Source of the DNA: CAZCQP01 sp964500895
Lineage (GTDB): Bacteria > Bacillota > Clostridia > Lachnospirales > JAISER01
Direction: 5' to 3'
Assembly: GCA_964500895.1 (NCBI GenBank)
Contig: CAZCQP010000045.1
Span: 1-21,409 of the forward strand
DNA length: 21,409 bases
Below, piece after piece: positions 7,511-15,562 of this stretch. Positions within the stretch are counted from its first letter, which is position 1. Every line of letters begins with the position of its first letter. The notes under the pieces were generated by a model. It was not told where the DNA came from. It saw only the letters and a program-made list of their open reading frames with translations, and did not search any database. Made by a program: the position numbers and the translations under genes.

Positions 7511-8812
7511 ATGAAAAGATTGATTCAAATTGCAACAGCATCTTTGTTAGGCCTTACATTACTTGCAGGCTGCGGAGCATCCACTACCAACCAACCTGCG
7601 GCACAACCGGCAGCATCTGAGGAGCCCAGCGCACCAGAGCAAGCCACAGACACCAAGAAAATTAAAGTGGTTAGCCAAATGTTTTACGACCCCATTCAAC
7701 AGCAGTACATTAAGGAAAACATCCTTCCTATTTTTAAAGAGGAAACCGGTATTGATGTTGAATTGCAGGTGGTTGCAAACCTTTCAGAGCTTACCAAAAC
7801 CATTGAAGCGCAGAAATCCACCGGCAACTGGACCACAGACGTGTTAATTGCCCACGACTCCTCTGGCCCCATTTTAATTAACGAATATGATGCATTGAAA
7901 CCTTATGATTGGGAACCAGAAGGCACCTTCATCAGCCAATTTGACGACAACTTTGTGGTAGACGGCAACCGCTACTTTGTGCCGTTGCAAGCAGATATTT
8001 ACTTCTTAATTGCAAACAAAAAAGCACTGCCATACCTGGAAGAATTAAATTATGACATCAATGATTTAACCTGGGAACAACTGGCCGAATGGTCCAATAA
8101 CATTAAAGCCAAAGACGGCAATGCACGTTACGTGTTCCCGGCGTTACCCGGCAAGTTTGCGGCCTATGAATTTAATGCCATCCAATTGGCATACGGGGAT
8201 ACTTATGTGCCTGTGTTTAACACAGAAGCTTCCCAAAAAGCATTTAACCTGGTGGCCAGCATGAAGGATTCCATTTTACCTTCTTCCGCAACCATCGACT
8301 TCCCAACCGTTTCCCTTTCCTCTGAGGAAGCATGGCTTTCTGTGTTCCACCAAGCCTATGCCGGCACCATCTACAGCCAGGCCCCAGATAAATTTGTGGT
8401 TGCCCCTGTGCCAAAAGGTGATACAGGCAAAAGAGGTACCATTGCTGGCGGTCACGGCATTGGTATTGTGAAGGAATCTAAAAACCAAGAAGCAGCCAAA
8501 GCATTTATTGAATTTTTACTTGAAGACGAAATACTGTACGAAGTAATGAGCGAAACAGGCCCATGGATTCCATCTAAAAAAGAAGTTTTAACAATGCTGG
8601 GTGAAGAATCCTCCGACGTTATTATGAAAATGGGTATTGAAACGTTAGACTCCGACGTGGCAACCGAAAGAGTGCGTTCCGGCGAATACGAAGACTGGGG
8701 CCTTGTGAAAAAATTGTACGAAGAAACTTTTGTAGACATTATGGGCGGCAAGGCTATGGACCAAGCATACCTGGATGCCAAACAAGCAGAACTTGAAAGC
8801 ATGAAGCACTAA
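7511..8812 (+). CDS. ABC transporter sugar-binding lipoprotein (SBP family 1)
   Basis: This extracellular substrate-binding protein belongs to a carbohydrate (MalE/UgpB-type) importer. The 433 residues begin with a lipoprotein signal, positively charged MKR then a hydrophobic core and the lipobox LAGC with Cys21 as the lipidated residue. A low-complexity Ala/Pro/Glu/Thr linker follows (about 24-48), then the two-lobed binding fold. Its start has AAGGGAG 7 nt before the ATG. It follows the two glycosidases by 14 nt and precedes two permeases, so it should bind the glycoside those enzymes cleave. Its position after the enzymes, with a strong hairpin just behind it, fits extra expression of the binding protein. 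The ligand itself cannot be read from the sequence. Confidence 0.88.
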   Translation: MKRLIQIATASLLGLTLLAGCGASTTNQPAAQPAASEEPSAPEQATDTKKIKVVSQMFYDPIQQQYIKENILPIFKEETGIDVELQVVANLSELTKTIEAQKSTGNWTTDVLIAHDSSGPILINEYDALKPYDWEPEGTFISQFDDNFVVDGNRYFVPLQADIYFLIANKKALPYLEELNYDINDLTWEQLAEWSNNIKAKDGNARYVFPALPGKFAAYEFNAIQLAYGDTYVPVFNTEASQKAFNLVASMKDSILPSSATIDFPTVSLSSEEAWLSVFHQAYAGTIYSQAPDKFVVAPVPKGDTGKRGTIAGGHGIGIVKESKNQEAAKAFIEFLLEDEILYEVMSETGPWIPSKKEVLTMLGEESSDVIMKMGIETLDSDVATERVRSGEYEDWGLVKKLYEETFVDIMGGKAMDQAYLDAKQAELESMKH

Positions 8813-8832
8813 GCACCAAGAAGCAGAACAAT

Positions 8833-8858
8833 AGGCCATGTGCGCTTGCACATGGCCT
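8833..8858 (+). other. Intercistronic hairpin behind the binding-protein gene
   Basis: A perfect 11-bp inverted repeat (AGGCCATGTGC, 8833-8843, with 8848-8858) encloses a GCTT loop. No T tract follows, so it is unlikely to be a full terminator. A hairpin between a binding-protein gene and its permease genes commonly protects the upstream mRNA, as in malE-malF of E. coli. Confidence 0.7.
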
Positions 8859-8891
8859 GTATAAGCAGTTTATGGGTACATTTTATGCAGA

Positions 8892-8910
8892 AGGAGGTCG
8901 ATACATGTGA
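8892..8910 (+). promoter_or_regulatory. Ribosome site with a GTG start overlapping an ATG-TGA start-stop
   Basis: AGGAGGT (8892-8898) lies 8 nt before GTG at 8907. Two bases earlier, ATG at 8905 is followed at once by TGA, giving a one-codon reading frame on top of the real start. A ribosome choosing the ATG would stop immediately, which might damp permease translation. Confidence 0.6.
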
Positions 8911-9782
8911 AAACCAAGCGTATGTTCAACGAAAGCATAGCGGCATTAGCCCTTGTTTTACCAGCCATTATTTATTATTCAGTATTTTGGATTCGACCTG
9001 TTTATTCGGCCATTATTGAAGCATTCACCGATGTTTCCGGCAATTTTTCTCTGGACACCTACATCCGCCTTTTCTCAAACCCAGACATGAAAAAGGCACT
9101 GATTAATACTTTTGTTTTTGTGTTGTGTTCCATGGTTGTGCAGTTTTTCTTATCCATTGGCATTGCGTTATTGTTAAATAAAAAGTTTAAATTTGCCAAC
9201 CTTATTTTATTTATTTCCCTTATTCCCATGGCACTGCCACCCACAGCAGTGGGCATTTTATGGAAAAGTGGGCTTTATAAAACAGGCTGGTTAAACTCTT
9301 TTTTATACACCATTGGTGTTTTAAACGAAACCAACCTGATTGACTGGATTTCTTTTTCCGGCCTTAAAGCAGTATTGATGCTTGTGGTGGTGGATACATG
9401 GACGGTTGTGCCTTCTATGGTTATCATCATTTTAGCAGGCTTGCAAAACTTAAACAAAGAATATGAAGAAGCCGGTTGGGTGTTTGGGGCAAACAAGCTG
9501 CAAACCATTAAAGACATTGTCATTCCCATTATGAAGCCCACCATCATTACCGCCATGATTTTGCGGTTGATTGCTTCTATTCAAGTTTGGTTAATTGCCG
9601 TTATGATTTTAGGCTACAACACCACCCCATTCTTAGTGGAACGTATTGCTTATTATGTGGACGTCATTACAATGGCCAGCGATTCCAGCAAAAATGCGTA
9701 TGCCACTTCTGTATTTGTGGCGGTTATTGTGCTTATTGCTTCCACCGTGTATATCCGGGTGAGCGAGAAGAAAAATGCATAA
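8907..9782 (+). CDS. ABC sugar transporter permease 1 (MalF/UgpA type)
   Basis: This 291-aa inner-membrane permease has six predicted hydrophobic segments and the cytoplasmic EAA loop EEAGWVFGANKLQTIKDIV (from about residue 187), the docking site for the ATPase. The length is typical of the short MalF/UgpA-like subunits of carbohydrate uptake family 1. Translation starts at GTG; an ATG at 8922 is an alternative but is farther from the ribosome site. It should pair with the downstream permease to form the channel for the glycoside captured by the lipoprotein. The next gene follows after 19 nt. Confidence 0.9.
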   Translation: MKTKRMFNESIAALALVLPAIIYYSVFWIRPVYSAIIEAFTDVSGNFSLDTYIRLFSNPDMKKALINTFVFVLCSMVVQFFLSIGIALLLNKKFKFANLILFISLIPMALPPTAVGILWKSGLYKTGWLNSFLYTIGVLNETNLIDWISFSGLKAVLMLVVVDTWTVVPSMVIIILAGLQNLNKEYEEAGWVFGANKLQTIKDIVIPIMKPTIITAMILRLIASIQVWLIAVMILGYNTTPFLVERIAYYVDVITMASDSSKNAYATSVFVAVIVLIASTVYIRVSEKKNA

Positions 9783-9801
9783 ATAGAAAGGAGGCGTTCC
9801 T

Positions 9802-10833
9802 TTGTTTAAAAAGGCTACTACAAAAATGATGTTTTATTTGGCTCTTGCAACACTGATTTTAACGGTTTTAATACCCCTTATGTACTTCATCACGCTATCC
9901 TTTGCCTCGAACTACGAAAGCTACAGGTTTCCCTCTAAGTTTTTGCCAACGGTATCTTACAATGCAAAGATTGTGTATACAGACAATAAATATTCCATAC
10001 AGCTTCTTGAAGACGACGCATATGTATCGGTTATACGTGAGAGCAATGTCCGTAAAATTCGCACATACTTGCTGAACCAGCTTAACGTAAAATTAGACAC
10101 TGAAGAACTGGAACAATATTTGGCACAGGCAAAAGAAATGGGCGAGCTGCCCATTACCTTAAAGAAAAGCATGTTACGCAACTACGCCATCTTCTTTCTA
10201 TTGGCAGAGGGCTCTGTGAATGCATTTTTTAACTCTTTACAAGCAGCAGGCTACACCATCCTCATTTCCATTTTAATTGGTGGAACGTCTGGGTATGCAC
10301 TGGCCCGGTATCAGTTTAAGTTTAAAAAGACATTAAACATGTCTTTGCTTATGGTACGTATGTTTCCCATTGTGGCCATTTCGCTGCCCATGGTTATTTA
10401 CGTCATTAAAATGAACTTGTTCGATACGCCCTTTTCCCTGGCCCTTGTGTATTCCATCCCCAACATTGCATTAACCGCATGGATTACCAATTCCATTTTT
10501 CAGGGCATTAGTGTAGAGCTAGAGGAAGCATCGCTGGTATTTGGCGCAACAAGGCTGCAAACTTTTGCTAAAATCACCTTGCCCCTGGCCTTGCCGGCGT
10601 TGGTTGCATCCAGCTTATACGCTTTTTTGGCCGCATGGAACGACTCTATTTCTGCGCTTATTATGACCAACGAAAACCCAACGTTGGCCCTTGTGGTTTA
10701 CCGCACGGTGGGTTCGTCTAACATTCCCAACATTCCGGCGGCGGGGGCCATTATATTGTTCATACCATCGTTGGTGTTTACATTTATCATTAAGAACTAT
10801 ATTAACAATTTGTGGGGTAATGTGAAGGTTTAG
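9802..10833 (+). CDS. ABC sugar transporter permease 2 (MalG/UgpE type) with enlarged extracellular loop
   Basis: This second permease subunit is 343 aa, longer than the roughly 270-300 usual for MalG-type proteins. TM1 spans about residues 9-35. A hydrophilic region of about 90 residues (37-128) precedes the NSL motif (144-146) and TM2, where most relatives have far fewer. The EAA loop EEASLVFGATRLQ is present in the C-terminal half, and the C-terminus NNLWGNVK is typical. It starts at TTG with AGGAGG (9789-9794) 7 nt upstream. The extra segment lies outside the membrane and may touch the binding protein. Its own ribosome site follows the previous stop closely, so it is co-transcribed. Confidence 0.9.
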   Translation: MFKKATTKMMFYLALATLILTVLIPLMYFITLSFASNYESYRFPSKFLPTVSYNAKIVYTDNKYSIQLLEDDAYVSVIRESNVRKIRTYLLNQLNVKLDTEELEQYLAQAKEMGELPITLKKSMLRNYAIFFLLAEGSVNAFFNSLQAAGYTILISILIGGTSGYALARYQFKFKKTLNMSLLMVRMFPIVAISLPMVIYVIKMNLFDTPFSLALVYSIPNIALTAWITNSIFQGISVELEEASLVFGATRLQTFAKITLPLALPALVASSLYAFLAAWNDSISALIMTNENPTLALVVYRTVGSSNIPNIPAAGAIILFIPSLVFTFIIKNYINNLWGNVKV

Positions 10834-10843
10834 GAGGCTTAAA

Positions 10844-11932
10844 ATGGCATATTTAGCATTAAACAATGTGGAAAAAACATATCCTAATGGTTTTCAAGCC
10901 GTAAAGGGCATTAGTCTTGCCATTGGTAAGGGAGAGTTTGTTGTATTTTTAGGCCCCTCTGGCTGCGGCAAAACAACAACACTGCGTATGATTGCCGGGC
11001 TTGAACAAATTACCGGCGGGCAAATTGTACTGGATGGCACAGAACTGAACAACCTGGAGCCTAAAGACCGGGATGTTTCAATGATTTTTCAGTCTTATGC
11101 GGTTTGGCCCCATATGACTGTAGAGGGCAACATTGCGTACCCATTAAAACTTAAAAAAGTACCCAAAGCGGAAATTGCAAAGACCATCGAAAAGGTGGCC
11201 GAAATTTGCGACATTAAAGACTATTTAAAACGTTACCCCACCCAGTTATCCGGCGGGCAACGGCAGCGTATTGCAGTGGCCCGGGCCATTGCCATGAAGT
11301 CTAAGCTGTTTTTAATGGACGAACCCCTTTCCAACTTGGATGCCAAGCTGCGGGTGTCTGTGCGTACGTTTTTAAAACAAATTCATAACGAATACAACGC
11401 CACCACCATTTTCGTTACCCATGACCAATCCGAGGCCATGGCACTGGCAGACCGTATTGTGGTCATTAACAAAGGGCTCATTGAACAGGTAGGCACCAGC
11501 GAAGAAATTTACTTCGACTGCGAAACCTTGTTTGTGGCCAACTTTATGGGTATGCCCCCGGCCAACATTGAAAAGGTAACCATCGAGCAAAATGAAGGCG
11601 GTATCTTTGCTGTTTCCGGGCAAATACGGTTAAAGGTGGAAGATGCCGTTGCAACCCGGTTACAAGCAGATTATGTGGGCAAAGAAGTGTACATGGCCAT
11701 TCGCCCGGAATCTATGGTGTTACACGGGCAAAGTCCATTTACCCAATCCCAGGTGGAAGTGATGGAACCCCAAGGCTCCCACACCATCATTGTGGTAAAG
11801 GTGAATGAAAAGCTTTGGAAGATGACAGACTTCTCCAACCACAAGTTCACCGTGGGGGAACAAATTGCCGTCAGCGTTGACCCTTCCAAAGTGATGTTTT
11901 TTGATTTAGACACCGAAAAGAGAATACGGTAA
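10844..11932 (+). CDS. ABC sugar transporter ATP-binding protein (MalK/UgpC/MsmK type)
   Basis: This 362-aa ATPase energises the importer from the cytoplasmic face. Walker A is GPSGCGKT (37-44), the Q-loop is Gln83, the signature is LSGGQ (135-139), Walker B is LFLMDEP (155-161), and the switch histidine is His193 in VTHDQSEA. A C-terminal region from about residue 240 fits the TOBE/OB regulatory domain of MalK-like subunits. AGGAGG (10832-10837) overlaps the preceding stop. Many Firmicute sugar importers rely on one shared MsmX-type ATPase encoded elsewhere. A dedicated ATPase here makes this importer self-contained. Confidence 0.93.
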   Translation: MAYLALNNVEKTYPNGFQAVKGISLAIGKGEFVVFLGPSGCGKTTTLRMIAGLEQITGGQIVLDGTELNNLEPKDRDVSMIFQSYAVWPHMTVEGNIAYPLKLKKVPKAEIAKTIEKVAEICDIKDYLKRYPTQLSGGQRQRIAVARAIAMKSKLFLMDEPLSNLDAKLRVSVRTFLKQIHNEYNATTIFVTHDQSEAMALADRIVVINKGLIEQVGTSEEIYFDCETLFVANFMGMPPANIEKVTIEQNEGGIFAVSGQIRLKVEDAVATRLQADYVGKEVYMAIRPESMVLHGQSPFTQSQVEVMEPQGSHTIIVVKVNEKLWKMTDFSNHKFTVGEQIAVSVDPSKVMFFDLDTEKRIR

Positions 11933-11964
11933 TTTCAAGGCACAATAGACGAGGAGCGATAACC

Positions 11965-13203
11965 ATGAACCCTGTGAAAGCAATCATTGTTGGTGCCGGA
12001 AACCGTGGAACGGTCTACGGTTCCTATGCCATCAAGCACCCGGAAGCTTTTAAAGTGGTGGCCGTTGCAGAACCCAGAGCAGATGTGCGCCAAAGCTTTC
12101 AAAAGGAGCATCAAATCCCGGATGCCAACACTTTTGAAGATGGCTTTGAACTGTATCATAAAGGCATTGATGCCGATTTTGTCATGATCTGCAACCAGGA
12201 CGACCAGCATCATGCCCATGCCTTGGCTGCCTTAAATGCTGGCTACCCGGTGGTACTGGAAAAGCCCATTGCCAACACCCTGGCACAATGCGAGGAAATT
12301 GTTCAAACGGCCAAGGAAAAGCAGTTGCCTTTGCTTGTTTGCCATGTGATGCGTTATACCAACTTTTATATAAAAATAAAAGAAATGCTTGACCGTGGGG
12401 ACATTGGGGACATTGTGTCCATCACCCATAACGAAAATGTGGGCTACTGGCACGCCGCCCATAGCTACGTGCGGGGAAACTGGCGCAGCGAATCCACTTC
12501 CAGCCCCATGCTCCTTGCCAAGTCTTGCCACGACTTGGACATGATTTTACACCTGATGGGTAGTAAATGCACGAAACTAAGCTCCTTTGGCAGCTTGCGG
12601 TACTTTACAAAAGAAAACGCACCAGAAGGCGCAACGGCACGCTGTATCGAAGGCTGCAAGGCGGCGGATACCTGCCCCTTTGATGCCCAACGCATTTATT
12701 TAAAGCCGGAAGTTACAGGGTGGCCCGTGTCTGTGATCACCACGGATGTGTCCCAAGAAGGCCGGTTGAAGGCGCTGAAAGAAGGCCCATACGGCCGGTG
12801 CGTGTATACCTGCGACAATGATGTGGTAGACCGGCAAGTGGTGAGCATGGAGTTTGAACATGGGGAAACCGTTAGCTTTTCCATGAATGCATTGTCCAGC
12901 AGCATTAGCCGCGTGACCACCATTTTTGGCACAAAAGGTGAAATTTCCGGGCGGCTAGAAGACTTTAAATTCACTAAAAAGACCTATCTGAACGACCAAA
13001 CGGAGGAAATTGAAGTCCCCCGTGGGGAAAATTCGGAACTGCACAGCGGCGGGGATTTTAACTTTATGCAAGCGGTATGTGCCTATTTCTCCGGGGCCAA
13101 CACCCATCAAGTGATTACGGGAGAAGAAGCGTTTTTGGGGCACAAATTGTGCTTTTTAGCAGAACAGGCAAGACACCAAGGTACTGTAGTCGATGTGCAG
13201 TAA
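11965..13203 (+). CDS. Gfo/Idh/MocA family NAD(P)-dependent oxidoreductase
   Basis: This 412-aa protein begins with a Rossmann fold carrying GAGNRG (10-15). The family EKP motif has Lys100, and KSCHDLD places His189 in the expected active-site helix. Cys227, Cys231 and Cys237 form a CxxxC-x5-C cluster, a pattern known from a subset of Gfo/Idh proteins, possibly a metal site. GAGGAG lies 8 nt before the ATG, and the gene ends the operon. Family members oxidise or reduce sugars, inositols and glycosides. In the E. coli ycj cluster, which also has a glucosylglycerate phosphorylase, YcjS is a glucoside 3-dehydrogenase. A comparable role here is plausible but unproven. Confidence 0.88.
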   Translation: MNPVKAIIVGAGNRGTVYGSYAIKHPEAFKVVAVAEPRADVRQSFQKEHQIPDANTFEDGFELYHKGIDADFVMICNQDDQHHAHALAALNAGYPVVLEKPIANTLAQCEEIVQTAKEKQLPLLVCHVMRYTNFYIKIKEMLDRGDIGDIVSITHNENVGYWHAAHSYVRGNWRSESTSSPMLLAKSCHDLDMILHLMGSKCTKLSSFGSLRYFTKENAPEGATARCIEGCKAADTCPFDAQRIYLKPEVTGWPVSVITTDVSQEGRLKALKEGPYGRCVYTCDNDVVDRQVVSMEFEHGETVSFSMNALSSSISRVTTIFGTKGEISGRLEDFKFTKKTYLNDQTEEIEVPRGENSELHSGGDFNFMQAVCAYFSGANTHQVITGEEAFLGHKLCFLAEQARHQGTVVDVQ

Positions 13204-13226
13204 CCATTTATAAAATTAAAAACGGC

Positions 13227-13243
13227 AAACCCCAAGGGTTTTT
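13227..13243 (+). terminator. First of two tandem terminators closing the glycoside operon
   Basis: A 6-bp stem AAACCC/GGGTTT with a CAA loop runs into five Ts (13239-13243). It is short on its own but is followed 11 nt later by a much stronger terminator. Confidence 0.5.
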
Positions 13244-13253
13244 GTCAACAGGG

Positions 13254-13288
13254 AAGGTACTGGCATATGATAGTCAGTACCTTTTTTT
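13254..13288 (+). terminator. Rho-independent terminator of the glycoside operon
   Basis: A perfect 9-bp stem AAGGTACTG (13254-13262) pairs with CAGTACCTT (13275-13283) across a 12-nt loop. Seven Ts follow the CC of the stem (13282-13288). Confidence 0.88.
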
Positions 13289-13298
13289 GCTTTAAGGC

Positions 13299-13326
13299 TT
13301 TAAAACCCTTCTAAATGTGCTATAAT
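13299..13326 (+). promoter_or_regulatory. Extended -10 promoter of the FMN reductase operon
   Basis: TGCTATAAT (13318-13326) is an extended -10 with a perfect TATAAT. The -35 is weak: TTTAAA (13299-13304), 16 bp upstream. It lies right after the previous operon's terminator. Confidence 0.7.
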
Positions 13327-13361
13327 ATGGAAGTATTATTGCACACACAGGAGGAATCGCT

Positions 13362-14522
13362 ATGCATATCGTCCTTTTAAACGGGGCGCTGCCCCAATAT
13401 AACTTTGGCCTGGGCAAGGTGAACCGGGTCATTACGGAAACTTTGCAAGAGCTGGAGGTTAACGTTTCGGAAGTGAACCTGCCCTTAAAGCAAATTCCTT
13501 TTTACGACGGCATACGGTCGGAAGCCGCCACAGAGGTGGCCAGCTTGCTTAAACAAGCAGAGGGCATCATTTTTGCCACCACCGTGTCCCAGCATTCTTA
13601 CGGCGCAGCGTTGCAAGGGTTTATAGAGCACTTGGCCTACAACGGCAACGCCGGGGCATTAACCGGCAAAAACTGTATGCTGGTGCTGTTGTCTACCGAC
13701 GGCCAACCTCAAGCTGCCATGGCCTATTACGCCGCCATGCTCCACAGCTTTGGGGCTAACGATGCTGTGCGGCTGGCTTTGTCTAAGGAGCATGTGGCGG
13801 GGGAAGGGCTGACAGAAACTGCTCAAGAAATGACGGAACGGCTGGTGGAGGATTATTACCGCATGGTGCGCCAGAGCCGCCCGTTTGTGCTGCCTGTGGC
13901 CCACGTTGCCCCCATGGCCGTTGATGTTTCACCTATCGCATTTGAGCAAGCCCTTTCGGCAGAGGCTTTGTCCTTCCCGGTGCCGGAAAAACCCAAGGTG
14001 CCCGTGAGTGACGTGTACAAAAAGCTGAAACTGGATGAATTTAACGAAAAACAGGAAGAAGACATTAACGAAATTGCCCGGTTTTTTGCCGGTAAATATG
14101 AAGCTGCCCAAGAAGACACCGATTGGGTGGCCCAAGCCAGCACGGTAACCGCCCCTGCCCCTAAGCCAAAAGCCAAGGAGGCAGCCCCCCGCACCAAAAC
14201 CTGCCACCAGCTCACCAAAAACCTGCCCCACTATTTCCAGCCCCAGTTGGCAACCGGGCTGGAGGAAGTGATTCAGCTTTTCATCACCGGTGAGGAAACG
14301 GTAACGGGTTATTACACCATTGAACAAGGGGAATGTGTCTATCAAGACGGCACAGCAGATGCCCCAGACATTACCATTCTGGCAGATACCCAGGTGTGGA
14401 CGGACGTTTTAAAAGGCAAAGTAACCGCCCAAAAAGCATTCATGGTAGGGCAGCTAAAGGTACGGGGAAACTTTGTGCTTCTAACGAAGTTTGACCAACT
14501 CTTTAAAACGAAAGGTGACTAA
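13362..14522 (+). CDS. NADPH-dependent FMN reductase-like domain fused to SCP2 domain
   Basis: This 386-aa protein has two domains. Residues 1 to about 172 form a flavodoxin-like NADPH-dependent FMN reductase domain: MHIVLLNGA at the start, and FATTVSQHSYGAALQGFIEH (71-90) as the flavin-contact stretch. A charged, Pro/Ala-rich linker covers about 190-280. Residues about 283-384 match an SCP2 sterol-carrier-like domain (GYYTIEQGECVYQDG, then DITILAD, then FMVGQLKVRG), a hydrophobic-ligand pocket. AGGAGG (13349-13354) precedes the ATG. The activity is unknown; a flavin- or quinone-linked reduction of a hydrophobic ligand is conceivable. It leads a three-gene operon with a peptidase and a DNA glycosylase, which gives no clear pathway. 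Confidence 0.8.
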   Translation: MHIVLLNGALPQYNFGLGKVNRVITETLQELEVNVSEVNLPLKQIPFYDGIRSEAATEVASLLKQAEGIIFATTVSQHSYGAALQGFIEHLAYNGNAGALTGKNCMLVLLSTDGQPQAAMAYYAAMLHSFGANDAVRLALSKEHVAGEGLTETAQEMTERLVEDYYRMVRQSRPFVLPVAHVAPMAVDVSPIAFEQALSAEALSFPVPEKPKVPVSDVYKKLKLDEFNEKQEEDINEIARFFAGKYEAAQEDTDWVAQASTVTAPAPKPKAKEAAPRTKTCHQLTKNLPHYFQPQLATGLEEVIQLFITGEETVTGYYTIEQGECVYQDGTADAPDITILADTQVWTDVLKGKVTAQKAFMVGQLKVRGNFVLLTKFDQLFKTKGD

Positions 14523-14526
14523 TTTT

Positions 14527-15561
14527 GTGAACTTTAAAATGGACAAACAATATGTATCCCAGATACTGCAAGATATTTTAGCCACAGATAGCCCCTCCGG
14601 CTTTACAAAGGCCGTGATGCAAAAGATTGAGGGCCATGCCCGTGGGTTGGGTTTAACCATGGCATATTCCAACCGTGGGGTGGGCATTTTAACTATACCC
14701 GGCAAAAGCGCAAAAACCGTGGGCCTTTGCGCCCATGTAGATACATTGGGGCTGATGGTACGGGGGGTTCGGGAAGACGGCACCCTCACCTTCACCCCCG
14801 TGGGCGGTCCGTTATTGCCCACCCTGGACGGGGAGTATGTGCGGGTGTACACCAGAGACGGGAAAGTGTACACAGGAACAGTGCTTTCCAACTACCCGGC
14901 GGGCCATGTGTTTAGGGAATCCACCACCAAAGAGCGGGACGAGGCCAACATGCACATCCGGCTGGACGAAAAGGTGAAAAGCAAGCAAGACGTGCGGGAT
15001 TTAGGCATTTGCGCCGGAGATTATGTGTGCATTGAAACCAAAACGGTGCTGACGGAATCTGGGTTTATCAAATCCCGGTTTTTAGACGACAAACTGTCTG
15101 TGGCCATTGTGTTTGGGGTGCTGCACTGGATGCACAGCCAAAACATTCAGCCTGCATGTACGGTGAAAATCTTTTTCTCCTCTTACGAGGAAGTGGGCAA
15201 CGGCCTGGCGTTTCTGCCGGAGCCGGTAAGCGAACTGGTGGGGGTAGACATGGGCTGTATCGGGTCGGACTTAACCTGCACCGAATATGATGTGTCCATC
15301 TGTGCCAAAGATTCCTCTGGCCCATACGACTACGCGCTGACTGGTCGGCTGATTCAGCTGGCCAAAGACAACAACCTGTCCTACGCTGTAGACATTTACC
15401 CCTACTATTCCTCGGACGTAAGCGCCGCTTGGCGTGGGGGCAACGATGTGCGGGGGGCGTTAATTGGGGCAGGCGTTCATGCCAGCCACGGCATGGAACG
15501 CAGCCACTTTGACGGGGTGGAAAATACAATGAAGCTTCTGGCTTTATATTTAGGAGTTTAA
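14527..15561 (+). CDS. M42 family metallo-aminopeptidase
   Basis: This cytosolic dinuclear zinc/cobalt aminopeptidase (M42, glutamyl aminopeptidase/endoglucanase-like) trims peptides. Metal and catalytic residues are visible. AHVDTLG holds His70 and Asp72, RFLDDKLS holds the bridging Asp near 187-188, SSYEEVGNG holds Glu221 and Glu222, GVDMG holds Asp241, and a His-rich GVHASHGMERSH lies at 315-326. The start is taken as GTG because AAAGGTGA (14511-14518) lies 8 nt upstream, just past the preceding stop. An ATG at 14539 is the alternative. A longer frame from 14491 would overlap the SCP2 gene by 32 nt and has no ribosome site. From GTG the protein is 344 aa, normal for M42. Confidence 0.88.
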   Translation: MNFKMDKQYVSQILQDILATDSPSGFTKAVMQKIEGHARGLGLTMAYSNRGVGILTIPGKSAKTVGLCAHVDTLGLMVRGVREDGTLTFTPVGGPLLPTLDGEYVRVYTRDGKVYTGTVLSNYPAGHVFRESTTKERDEANMHIRLDEKVKSKQDVRDLGICAGDYVCIETKTVLTESGFIKSRFLDDKLSVAIVFGVLHWMHSQNIQPACTVKIFFSSYEEVGNGLAFLPEPVSELVGVDMGCIGSDLTCTEYDVSICAKDSSGPYDYALTGRLIQLAKDNNLSYAVDIYPYYSSDVSAAWRGGNDVRGALIGAGVHASHGMERSHFDGVENTMKLLALYLGV

Positions 15562-15562
15562 A

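Noticed and set aside
8833..8858. Rho-independent terminator between binding protein and permease
   Set aside because: The stem is perfect but no T tract follows, and the downstream genes need to be co-transcribed.
14491..14526. Longer N-terminus for the M42 peptidase from ATG 14491
   Set aside because: It overlaps the SCP2-fusion gene and has no ribosome site; GTG 14527 has one at good spacing.
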